NCBI GenBank assembly: GCA_031285525.1
Contig: JAITWB010000019.1
Span: forward strand, 1 to 10,440
Reading direction: 5' to 3'
Origin: Spirochaetaceae bacterium
GTDB taxonomy: Bacteria; Spirochaetota; Spirochaetia; Treponematales; Treponemataceae
Length of the DNA stretch: 10,440 nucleotides
Positions 1-5,669 of this stretch are shown here, in pieces (within the stretch, counting starts at the first letter, position 1; each line of letters starts with the position of its first letter). The position numbers and the translations under genes were made by a program. The notes below the pieces were generated by a model. It worked only from the letters and a program-made list of their open reading frames with translations. It had not been told where the DNA came from and searched no databases.

Positions 1-468
1 TACGGCAAAGGTTTGTACATGAAGGGGAATTATATAGCCCTGTATAATCCCTCCGACCCGAAGAAAATGAACGTAACCCTGTCCAGGGCGGATAAACGGC
101 TTACAAAGTACGCTTCCCATATCTCCGCCGGAGTTGTATCCGTAAAGACATTTCCGATCACCGCAAGCAATCTGTATCATAATATTGAAGCCCTCGATAC
201 GGCCTTTACAGTACACGATACCTGCACCGGCTGCGGTCTCTGTGAAAAACTCTGTCCTGTATCGAATATCCGCTGCGAAAAAGGTTCAGACCAGACAGGG
301 AAAAGCAAACCTGAATGGGCGCCACCTCAGTGGCAACACCATTGCGAACATTGCATGGCCTGTATAAGCTGGTGTCCCGTAAAAGCTATCGACTACGGAG
401 ACCGCACAATAGCAAGAAGACGGTATCATAATCCACGAATAAGGGTTGAAGAATTGTTTCGTTCATAA
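1..468 (+). CDS. EFR1-family ferredoxin (flavodoxin-ferredoxin fusion), 3' part
   Basis: The reading frame is open from the first base of the window, so the gene starts upstream; 155 residues and the TAA at 466-468 are visible. Two four-cysteine clusters of the bacterial 2[4Fe-4S] ferredoxin type are present: Cys75-x2-Cys78-x2-Cys81-x3-Cys85-Pro and Cys115-x2-Cys118-x2-Cys121-x3-Cys125-Pro (numbered from the window start). The flanking Tyr-Gly-Lys-Gly start and the Arg-Arg-Arg-Tyr-His-Asn-Pro tail match the C-terminal half of EFR1 proteins, in which an N-terminal flavodoxin-like domain is fused to this ferredoxin domain. These are cytoplasmic electron carriers common in anaerobic gut bacteria; the physiological partner is unknown. 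The flavodoxin domain is mostly outside the window, so the fusion is inferred from family resemblance. Confidence 0.85.
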   Translation, partial: YGKGLYMKGNYIALYNPSDPKKMNVTLSRADKRLTKYASHISAGVVSVKTFPITASNLYHNIEALDTAFTVHDTCTGCGLCEKLCPVSNIRCEKGSDQTGKSKPEWAPPQWQHHCEHCMACISWCPVKAIDYGDRTIARRRYHNPRIRVEELFRS

Positions 469-492
469 CCCTTTCACGTGCACGTAAAAGGG
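469..492. promoter_or_regulatory. 24-nt dyad / hairpin overlapping a ribosome binding site
   Basis: Two 12-nt arms (469-480 and 481-492) are inverted complements with one mismatched pair (C475/A486), centred on the perfect palindrome ACGTGCACGT. The dyad begins one base after the stop codon of the ferredoxin gene, and its right arm overlaps the GGGGG (490-494) that serves as ribosome binding site for the ATG at 500. AAGGGTT at 441-447 can instead pair with AACCCTT at 467-473, so two mutually exclusive folds can be drawn. There is no U-tract after it, so it is a poor intrinsic terminator. An operator or translational control element is possible but is inference. Confidence 0.45.
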
Positions 493-499
493 GGAACCC

Positions 500-781
500 A
501 TGGGAAAGATTTTCTGCAATAAGAACGTACTGGAGGCTTTCATGGAACGGATGGATCTCATCTGTTCACACTTCGAGCACATCGTCGTTGCATTCAGCGG
601 GGGTAAAGATTCCGGGGTGATGCTGGAACTGATAAACCTATATTACCAAAAGTACAAGCCGTCGGTACAGGTTTCGGTGTATCACATCGATTACGAGGGG
701 AACTACCAACACACCAGCGATTATGTATCCCGGTGTATTTCAACGTATCCCTGGATTGCATCCTCAGCGGCAGAGCAGTAA
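500..781 (+). pseudogene. Truncated IbrA-like PAPS-reductase-family protein (N-terminal part)
   Basis: This 93-codon frame begins at ATG 500 with a ribosome binding site GGGGG at 490-494. Residues 29-38 hold a beta-strand and a PP-loop ATP-pyrophosphatase motif, Ser-Gly-Gly-Lys-Asp-Ser (33-38). A helix and a second strand ending Tyr-His-Ile-Asp-Tyr-Glu-Gly follow, as in the IbrA-type (DUF3440) branch of the phosphoadenosine-phosphosulfate reductase family. Those proteins are several hundred residues long. Here resemblance stops near residue 78 and the last 15 residues look random, because the DNA passes into a different gene read in another frame. All later catalytic and C-terminal parts are missing, so a working enzyme is not expected. 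The start region is intact and could still be translated into a short product. IbrA relatives are often paired with a ParB-like IbrB; none is seen here. Confidence 0.75.
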
Positions 782-948
782 ACGAACACTTGCTGGAAAA
801 ACTACTCAGCGGCGCTGTCCCGACAGACCCCTATGGCTTTGCTTCCGCCAGTCAAACAGGTCTGCTCCTCATTCAGTTTAACACCCTGTCAAAACAGCAT
901 AAAGAGCGGCTGCTGGGATATCTGGATGCGCTGACAAGAGAGAAATGA
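733..948 (+). pseudogene. C-terminal remnant of an XRE-family HTH repressor
   Basis: This frame is offset from the PAPS-reductase fragment that it overlaps and ends at TGA 946-948. It opens with Tyr-Phe-Asn-Val-Ser-Leu-Asp-Cys-Ile-Leu-Ser-Gly-Arg, which closely fits the end of the Cro/C1-type helix-turn-helix domain (commonly NVSLDYLLxGR). A segment ending in Gln-Phe-Asn-Thr-Leu-Ser-Lys-Gln-His-Lys-Glu-Arg-Leu-Leu-Gly-Tyr-Leu-Asp follows, resembling the C-terminal helix of small XRE regulators. The first four helices of the DNA-binding domain are absent, and there is no ribosome binding site before the GTG at 733, so this is a gene fragment. It was probably joined to the upstream gene by a deletion with its junction around 725-740. 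The family call rests on the short motif and is fairly secure; function is lost. Confidence 0.65.
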
Positions 949-957
949 GGAAGGAGG

Positions 958-1223
958 TTAGTCTATAACTGTAACTCCGTTTGCGGCAAGTAGTTTTCGG
1001 ACTTTGGGGGATAAGGCAATCCCAGCGGTTTCAATGCGTTTCAACAAAGCTGTCCGTAAATCTCAGTATTTCGTCCTGCGGTATCCCAAATCACTTTGTA
1101 ATTTTTATACCGCTTTTCTTCACTGGGAGAAACAAGTGTGCCATCCACAAAAAGTCCGTCTTTTGTCACGTTTATAGTATGAGCTATTGGAGCTCTTTGA
1201 TTATATGCTTCGTTTTCCATCAT
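958..1223 (-). pseudogene. Small hypothetical gene broken by a one-base frameshift
   Basis: The minus strand has paired ATG codons at 1221-1223 and 1218-1220 after an AAGGA motif, best spaced for the second ATG. The frame runs 60 codons to TGA at 1041-1043. It ends in a hydrophilic segment (Ile-Trp-Asp-Thr-Ala-Gly-Arg-Asn-Thr-Glu-Ile-Tyr-Gly-Gln-Leu). Directly at that point another frame carries on with protein-like sequence (Leu-Leu-Lys-Arg-Ile-Glu-Thr-Ala-Gly-Ile-Ala-Leu-Ser-Pro-Lys-Val, then Leu-Ala-Ala-Asn-Gly-Val-Thr-Val-Ile-Asp) to TAA at 958-960. The span is one base short of 89 whole codons, so restoring one base near 1047 gives a continuous 88-residue protein. I do not recognise the family. 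No slippery heptamer is seen, so mutation or sequencing error is likelier than programmed frameshifting. Its end lies 9 bp from the convergent repressor fragment. Confidence 0.45.
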
Positions 1224-1281
1224 CTATCCTTCGCCTCTTAACATGAAACTTGCTCACAACATTTTCTGCCGTGAACAAAAA

Positions 1282-1381
1282 TTAGTTGTCCGACACTTCA
1301 TCATCTTCATTGTCAATTAATGTTATTGGCGTATTAAATAATGCTCTTAGTTTTAGGATTAGGGGCGAGGGCTGGACGGAT
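1282..1381 (-). pseudogene. Possible C-terminal scrap of a gene with an acidic tail
   Basis: On the minus strand the frame ending at TAA 1282-1284 reads Leu-Lys-Leu-Arg-Ala-Leu-Phe-Asn-Thr-Pro-Ile-Thr-Leu-Ile-Asp and then an acidic end Asn-Glu-Asp-Asp-Glu-Val-Ser-Asp-Asn. Upstream it turns Pro/Ser-rich and runs into the 42-bp repeat, where TAA at 1405-1407 closes the frame. No start codon with a ribosome binding site is present. It may be the tail of a gene cut off by the repeat, lying 58 bp upstream of the broken small gene on the same strand. The stretch is short and the opposite strand is also open, so this may be chance. Confidence 0.2.
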
Positions 1382-1499
1382 GGGGGAGTTCCCCCGATGT
1401 CAGATTACATTCCCCCAGTCTTCGGGGGAGTTCCCCCAATGTCAGATTACACTCCCCCGACCTTCGGGGGAGTTCCCCCAACATCAAATTAAGCTCCCC
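1382..1499. repeat. 42-bp tandem repeat, 2.8 copies, with GC-rich hairpins
   Basis: Unit 1 is 1382-1423, unit 2 is 1424-1465 and a 34-bp partial unit 3 is 1466-1499. Each unit begins GGGGGAGTTCCCCC, continues with a conserved core (ATGTCAGATTACA in units 1 and 2) and ends with a C5 run. Units 1 and 2 differ at five positions. The C-runs pair with the following G-runs: ACTCCCCCGA (1451-1460) and TCGGGGGAGT (1464-1473) form a perfect 10-bp stem with a 3-nt loop. GGGGG-AGTT-CCCCC stems are an alternative. The array lies 28 bp past the helicase stop codon and could act as a transcript end or 3' stabiliser for that gene, although no U-tract follows. The rest of the 949-1526 region holds only the gene fragments listed. 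Confidence 0.85.
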
Positions 1500-1526
1500 A
1501 CAAGCGACATTGCTCCTTGCTGCCTT

Positions 1527-3335
1527 CTATTTTGTTCCTTTTCCGCCGAAAAGTGATTTTATCTTGCTGAATAAACCCTTCTTCTCCGGCGTTTGTTGCG
1601 GTACGGCAGTGTTTTCCGGTTTTTTATTCACCGGGGGACGCTTCTGCTGCGGGCGGTTCTGTGATGTCTGTTCCGGTTTGCGCTGTTGTCCAGACTGTTT
1701 TTGAGCGGTTCTTTCACCGTTCTGTCCTTTGGGAGCATCCTTCCGCTGGTTTTTGCGGGGATTTGATCCTTTCGGGACAAGTCCATTCTGAGCCTGTCCG
1801 GCTGGTTTTCCTTCGGGCTTTCTGGCGGTTTCACTGCCGGCGTACTTCTGTTTGTAGACAGCCATCCGTTCGTCAAAGGATAACTGTGACATATCCGCTG
1901 TAGAGTCGGCTTGTCTGTTCCGGGGATCGTTTCGCCGTGAATCGGGGCGTCTGTCGGAACGGGGAGCGGGCTTTTTGCGGGTATCATCAAAACGTCTTTC
2001 CTGCCGTCCGGAGGAGCCGTCCTGAGAACGTCCCGAAGCGCCTTTTTCGAATGCAGGTCTGCCCGGTTTTCTGCCGATATCGGATCGCTGCCTCGGCTCA
2101 CCGGACGTTCTTCCTCTGGGAGGTCTGCCCCGGAAATCGGATCTGCGTCCGTCATCGTCTTCGTATCGATTTATTCGTATGTGCATACCGGCGCTCTTGT
2201 CCTCTGCGAGCATATCGTCAAAGACTATTTCCGAGGGTATCTGGGCTTCGATGTATTTCTCTATTGCCGGAAGGTTGTACACGTCCTGCTCACTGCAAAG
2301 GGAGTAGGCTTTTCCGGTCTTTCCCGCTCTGGCGGTTCGTCCGATCCGGTGTACGTAGTTTTCCGCCTCGTTGGGCAGGTCGTAGTTCACCACCATGGCG
2401 AGATCGTTGACGTCGATCCCCCGTGCAGCCACATCGGTAGCCACCAGACAGGAGAGGGAACCCCGTTTAAAGGATTCGATAACCTGGAGCCGTTTTGCCT
2501 GAGGAAGATCCCCGATGATGAATTCAGTCTCAAAGCCGTTTATCTTGAGCCGCTTCGCCACCACCTCGGACATACGTTTGGTGTTACAGAAGACGATAAC
2601 GCTTTCGGGCTTTTCTCTGGCGAGTATCCCCAAAAGGAAGGACATCTTCTTCTCGCTGGATACGTGGTAGATTATCTGGTCGATCTCCTCGACAGTAACC
2701 TGATCGCTTTCTATCGTTATTTCCTTCGCCTCGATGGTGTATTCCCAGGCGAGGTTTTTTACCCAGTTATTGAGGGTCGCACTAAAAAGCATAGTTTGCC
2801 GGTTTTCGGCCTTGGGCAGCACCTTTATGAGTTTTCGCAGGTCGGGATAGAATCCCATATCGAACATACGATCTGCTTCGTCGATAACGAGGAAGGCAAC
2901 CTCTTTCATGTCCATTGTTCCCGACTGCTGCAGGTCGATGACCCGTCCGGGGGTTCCGATGATGAGATCCACCCCTTCCCGGAGCTGCGCGTTCTGCTGG
3001 GTGTAGCCGACTCCGCCGTAAAAACTTGCCATTTTAAAAGGCATATATTTGCCGAGAAGTTTCGCTTCCTGTTCAACCTGAACTGCGAGCTCCCTGGTGG
3101 GAACCATAACGAGCGCCTTCTTCCCTGAAAGTGCGGAATCTCCCGCAAGGCGCTGCAGAATGGTAGTCAGATAGGCGGCTGTCTTCCCGGTTCCTGTCTG
3201 GGACTGCACATACAGATCAACCCCGCCCAGGGCTGCCGAAAGAACCTGTTCCTGTACAGGTGTGCAAGTGATATACCCTGCTTCGGCAATTCCCTTTGCA
3301 AGATTTTCATCCAATTCAAGTTCGTTAAAATCCAT
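1527..3335 (-). CDS. DEAD-box ATP-dependent RNA helicase with long basic tail
   Basis: This 602-residue protein unwinds or remodels RNA using ATP; likely roles are ribosome assembly or mRNA turnover. All core motifs are visible: Q motif around 20-28 (Gln28), Walker A Ser-Gln-Thr-Gly-Thr-Gly-Lys-Thr (45-52), PTREL (79-83), TPGR (128-131), DEAD (152-155), SAT (185-187), motif V Ala-Thr-Asp-Val-Ala-Ala-Arg-Gly-Ile-Asp (299-308) and motif VI His-Arg-Ile-Gly-Arg-Thr-Ala-Arg (329-336). From about 388 the protein becomes a ~215-residue tail rich in Arg, Lys, Gln, Pro and Ser, interrupted by a helix-like island (484-499) and ending in an amphipathic segment (586-599). This resembles RhlE-like helicases with RNA-binding extensions. 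I chose ATG 3333-3335 because the domain begins there. An in-frame TTG at 3399-3401 would add 22 residues unlike the family. No well-placed Shine-Dalgarno sequence precedes the ATG; an AAGGG lies 13 bases upstream. Confidence 0.93.
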   Translation of the reverse strand: MDFNELELDENLAKGIAEAGYITCTPVQEQVLSAALGGVDLYVQSQTGTGKTAAYLTTILQRLAGDSALSGKKALVMVPTRELAVQVEQEAKLLGKYMPFKMASFYGGVGYTQQNAQLREGVDLIIGTPGRVIDLQQSGTMDMKEVAFLVIDEADRMFDMGFYPDLRKLIKVLPKAENRQTMLFSATLNNWVKNLAWEYTIEAKEITIESDQVTVEEIDQIIYHVSSEKKMSFLLGILAREKPESVIVFCNTKRMSEVVAKRLKINGFETEFIIGDLPQAKRLQVIESFKRGSLSCLVATDVAARGIDVNDLAMVVNYDLPNEAENYVHRIGRTARAGKTGKAYSLCSEQDVYNLPAIEKYIEAQIPSEIVFDDMLAEDKSAGMHIRINRYEDDDGRRSDFRGRPPRGRTSGEPRQRSDIGRKPGRPAFEKGASGRSQDGSSGRQERRFDDTRKKPAPRSDRRPDSRRNDPRNRQADSTADMSQLSFDERMAVYKQKYAGSETARKPEGKPAGQAQNGLVPKGSNPRKNQRKDAPKGQNGERTAQKQSGQQRKPEQTSQNRPQQKRPPVNKKPENTAVPQQTPEKKGLFSKIKSLFGGKGTK

Positions 3336-3341
3336 ACTTAT

Positions 3342-3370
3342 TTTATAGCCCTTTTTGGGGATAATGAAAA
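3342..3370 (-). promoter_or_regulatory. Candidate promoter of the helicase gene
   Basis: On the minus strand TTTTCA (3365-3370) is separated by 17 bp from TATAAA (3342-3347), a plausible sigma-70 pair. Only six bases separate the -10 from the ATG, so transcription would start at or next to the start codon. The spacer is part of a 7-bp inverted repeat (CCCTTTT 3349-3355 with AAAAGGG 3367-3373), followed by the palindrome GGGTATACCC (3371-3380), possible operator-like elements. The region is AT-rich, so chance matches are a real risk. Confidence 0.35.
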
Positions 3371-3417
3371 GGGTATACCCATAAGCAGATGTCAAATACA
3401 ATTATTCGTTAAAATTG

Positions 3418-3426
3418 TGTTATAAT
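3418..3426 (+). promoter_or_regulatory. Extended -10 element upstream of the small barrel gene
   Basis: TGTTATAAT is a perfect extended -10 (TGn plus TATAAT) on the plus strand, without a recognisable -35 at 16-18 bp. A transcript from here would start near 3433 and carry a ~110-nt leader to the ATG at 3543. It may be a second, distal promoter. Confidence 0.3.
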
Positions 3427-3480
3427 ATAACTAAAAATGTAAAAAACCTCTTTTTTCTCCGCTATTTCTCTTGTACTACA

Positions 3481-3509
3481 TTGACAAATGCGTTATCTTT
3501 AAGTGTATG
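3481..3509 (+). promoter_or_regulatory. Sigma-70 type promoter of the small barrel gene
   Basis: A consensus -35 TTGACA (3481-3486) is followed after 17 bp by TGTATG (3504-3509); TATGTT at 3506-3511 is an alternative -10 at 19 bp. Transcription would begin near 3516, giving a ~27-nt leader that contains a strong ribosome binding site, GGAGG (3532-3536), six bases before the ATG at 3543. Confidence 0.6.
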
Positions 3510-3542
3510 TTTGCTCTAGCATAATTTTTATGGAGGATTTAA

Positions 3543-4028
3543 ATGGCTAAGAAATTATTGGTATTGACAGCTCTTTTGCTGTGTATCGGAACAATGAGTC
3601 TGTCTGCGATTGGTATCGGTATACAGGGCGGCGGCGGTTACGGCGGTTACGGACGTGCCGGCGGTGCTCTCGGCGGTGCGGCGATTACGTTTAAGCTCGA
3701 CGATATCCCTTGGGTATTCGCAGTGGACGCTACTATCCGCGGCAGCGGTTTTGGTATTGGTCTCACAGCGGATATGTGGGTCATAAACCAGCCCGTCGTT
3801 GGACCCCTTAACTTCTTCGCAGGCTGGGGTCTTTTCGGTAGTGTATTCATCAGTAATTCCCCTAGTTTTGCCGTAGGAGCCAGACTTGTAGCGGGACTGA
3901 ATATGTTCCTCTTGGACGGATTCCTGGAACCCTATATCCAGGTAGCCCCTGGAATCGGTCTCCACATCAGTCCTATTGGTTTGTACTGGAATATTCCGGC
4001 AAACATCGGTATCCGTTTCTGGTTCTAA
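3543..4028 (+). CDS. Small exported outer-membrane beta-barrel protein
   Basis: This 161-residue protein has a typical signal peptide: Lys3-Lys4, a hydrophobic core, and a likely cleavage after Ser-Leu-Ser-Ala (about residue 22). A Gly/Tyr-rich stretch (24-47) follows. The remainder alternates polar and nonpolar residues in short strands separated by Gly/Asn/Pro turns, and ends Arg-Phe-Trp-Phe, the aromatic C-terminus expected of proteins inserted by the BAM machinery. The mature size (~139 residues) fits an eight-stranded barrel. It resembles the spirochaete family of small barrels around Borrelia BAPKO_0422 (DUF3996), a moderate-confidence assignment made by eye. It stands alone behind its own promoter and a strong ribosome binding site, suggesting high expression. 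Its role, whether porin, adhesin or structural, cannot be read from the sequence. Confidence 0.75.
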   Translation: MAKKLLVLTALLLCIGTMSLSAIGIGIQGGGGYGGYGRAGGALGGAAITFKLDDIPWVFAVDATIRGSGFGIGLTADMWVINQPVVGPLNFFAGWGLFGSVFISNSPSFAVGARLVAGLNMFLLDGFLEPYIQVAPGIGLHISPIGLYWNIPANIGIRFWF

Positions 4029-4053
4029 GCGGTAAAACAGTATAGACTGTAAA

Positions 4054-4094
4054 AAGAAGGGGTTCTGTCATATTCTATGGCAGAACCCCTTCTT
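4054..4094. terminator. Shared bidirectional terminator, 19-bp stem
   Basis: Arms 4054-4072 and 4076-4094 pair over 19 bp with a single T-G wobble (4068/4080) and a 3-nt loop. The stem lies between the convergent genes ending at 4028 and 4137. Read on the minus strand it is followed directly by three more T (a TTCTTTTT end), a good U-tract for the Omp85 gene. On the plus strand the tail TTCTTCTATAT is weaker but still usable for the small barrel gene. Confidence 0.88.
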
Positions 4095-4136
4095 CTATAT
4101 AGTACCTTTTCTCCCTTTTACCTTCTCTTTTTTCCC

Positions 4137-5663
4137 TTAATAGTGCAGTCCCACCCCGATATACACATCATATGTTCCGATATGCAATAGATTTTCCGGT
4201 GATTTCACCAGTTCTTTCAGATTTTGTCCAAGACTGAACCGGGCCTGAACGCTCCTCCACCGCAGCGGAAACACGAGCAGCTCCAGCCCTGCCGAGTAGA
4301 GGGCGTCGGCGGGATGGTACCATCTGTCTGTCTGTTTGTCATGTATAAAAGCGATGTCCGCAAAAGGCGAAACCTGAAGTTCAAAGTCGATAATGCTGAT
4401 TCCGGGACGGGCTTCCTTTCTGGTAAGCCATGCGCCGAAGGCGCGCCAATTCGTTCTGAACAGCTTTATCGGAAGATCGAGGTTTATCATAAAGGCGCTT
4501 TCCACCTCGGTATTCTGTTTTATTCCCCGCAGGGTATCGCGGATATTCAGGGTATCCGTACTGAGCAGAGCGAACCACTGCAAGCGGCTGTTGAAACCCA
4601 GATGGGAGTTACTCAGGAAAAACTGAAACACCCCTTCCAGAGAAGGATGAAGCGTTCCGTCTTTGCCGTAATTGAGGGAGAAGTTGTTTGTAAAGGATGC
4701 TGAAAAGCCGGAACGGAAATTCTCATTCCAGTTGACCTCCCCCCCTGAAATGCCGTGACCAAAGCTGAACACGGGACTCTTCAAATCATCATTGGTGATA
4801 CCGTCTGCATCCCAGTTATAGGTAAAGGAAGCGGAGGGAACCCACTTGATGTCCCCCATTCCGTGTATTGTAGTAATGACAAAGGGCATTGAAAGGGATG
4901 CCTTTTCCGTGAAATAGAGCTCATCCCCCAGATAGAGCCTGTTCTCATCATCCCTCTGAAAGGCGGTAAGCCCCTGGGTAATGCCTATGTCTATGGACAT
5001 GCTATTGAAGGGGATACTAAAAAGAAGCCCTGTGTTGAAGCTGATATAGGGGTTCTCCCCAATGGGCCATTCAATACCGGTATTAAAGATCCATGAAGCA
5101 TTTGCGCCCCAGGCATTAAAGGGGATAGCAAATGCGAGGTTTCCGCCGATTATGTTGCTGCCGTATTCATCATACTTGAACACTATATCCGTATCCAGGG
5201 GCTGCATGGAACCGAAAAAATTAAAATGTTGGAGCTTTAACTTGAGTTCGAGACCGTTGGCGCTTGAGTATTTCGGAGCAAGAAGGCCTATGAGATTCAA
5301 GGAATCTACGGTTGTTACCAGAAGGCGTACCGGAACAACCATGGGTTCATCGGTTCCCTGAGAACCCGTTCCCTGAGAAACACCCAGGGTATAGGTAATA
5401 TCCGAGGATTCAAAAACCCGTTGATTCTGCAAGAGCTGTTTTTTTCTTTGCACATACCATTCCAGTTCCTGAATGGAAGAAAAGCGCTCCCCCGTTCTTA
5501 ACCCCAGGGTGGTTCGAATGCTATGTTCCCTAGTTATTCCGGTTATATTATAGCTTATCTCTTCAATAATGAAGGTCGGATCAGAGTGTTGTATCTGCTC
5601 TTGGGCGAAGAGAGCCGTTGTTACAAAAAGAACAATCACCAAACTGTTCCGCAGAAATCTCAT
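4137..5663 (-). CDS. Omp85-superfamily outer-membrane protein with one POTRA domain
   Basis: This 508-residue protein has a signal peptide (residues 1-20; Arg2 and Arg5, hydrophobic core, likely cleavage after Ala-Leu-Phe-Ala). Residues 32-118 have the shape of a single POTRA domain, with an initial Ile-Glu-Glu-Ile-Ser-Tyr strand, two helices and a closing Val-Arg-Leu-Leu-Val-Thr-Thr-Val strand. The remaining ~390 residues are alternating amphipathic strands, enough for a 16-stranded barrel. Leu-Arg-Gly-Ile (378-381) followed by a strand ending Asn-Leu-Asp-Leu-Pro-Ile sits where Omp85 proteins carry the loop-6 VRGY/F motif and strand 13. The C-terminus is Gly-Leu-His-Tyr, aromatic as required for barrel assembly. 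BamA has five POTRA domains and is ~800 residues, so this is a shorter paralogue. Transport or assembly of an envelope component is inferred. The gene lies 54 bp after the guanylyltransferase gene on the same strand and lacks a clear ribosome binding site. Confidence 0.75.
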   Translation of the reverse strand: MRFLRNSLVIVLFVTTALFAQEQIQHSDPTFIIEEISYNITGITREHSIRTTLGLRTGERFSSIQELEWYVQRKKQLLQNQRVFESSDITYTLGVSQGTGSQGTDEPMVVPVRLLVTTVDSLNLIGLLAPKYSSANGLELKLKLQHFNFFGSMQPLDTDIVFKYDEYGSNIIGGNLAFAIPFNAWGANASWIFNTGIEWPIGENPYISFNTGLLFSIPFNSMSIDIGITQGLTAFQRDDENRLYLGDELYFTEKASLSMPFVITTIHGMGDIKWVPSASFTYNWDADGITNDDLKSPVFSFGHGISGGEVNWNENFRSGFSASFTNNFSLNYGKDGTLHPSLEGVFQFFLSNSHLGFNSRLQWFALLSTDTLNIRDTLRGIKQNTEVESAFMINLDLPIKLFRTNWRAFGAWLTRKEARPGISIIDFELQVSPFADIAFIHDKQTDRWYHPADALYSAGLELLVFPLRWRSVQARFSLGQNLKELVKSPENLLHIGTYDVYIGVGLHY

Positions 5664-5669
5664 ATACCC

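Noticed and set aside
1041..1060. Programmed -1 frameshifting in the small minus-strand gene.
   Set aside because: No X-XXY-YYZ slippery heptamer or clear downstream stimulatory fold is visible at the frame switch.
965..1177. Plus-strand frame after the AAGGAGG at 951-957 that reads like protein (Ile-Thr-Val-Thr-Pro-Phe-Ala-Ala-Ser-Ser).
   Set aside because: There is no usable start codon near the ribosome binding site, and the frame is antisense in register to part of the broken minus-strand gene, which explains its protein-like look.
1286..1492. Plus-strand frame of 68 codons encoding a Gly-Val-Pro-Pro repeat protein over the 42-bp repeats.
   Set aside because: It starts at TTG with no ribosome binding site, its first part mirrors an acidic minus-strand frame, and the differences between units include several amino-acid changes. 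It is better treated as a DNA repeat.
1382..1499. CRISPR array.
   Set aside because: The units are directly abutting with near-identical sequence throughout and no variable spacers, so it is an ordinary tandem repeat.
1628..2155. 175-codon minus-strand frame inside the helicase gene.
   Set aside because: It is an alternate frame of the biased, Arg-rich tail region; low-complexity coding DNA commonly leaves such frames open.
2181..3128. 315-codon plus-strand frame.
   Set aside because: It lies entirely antisense to the conserved helicase core and has no ribosome binding site or family resemblance.
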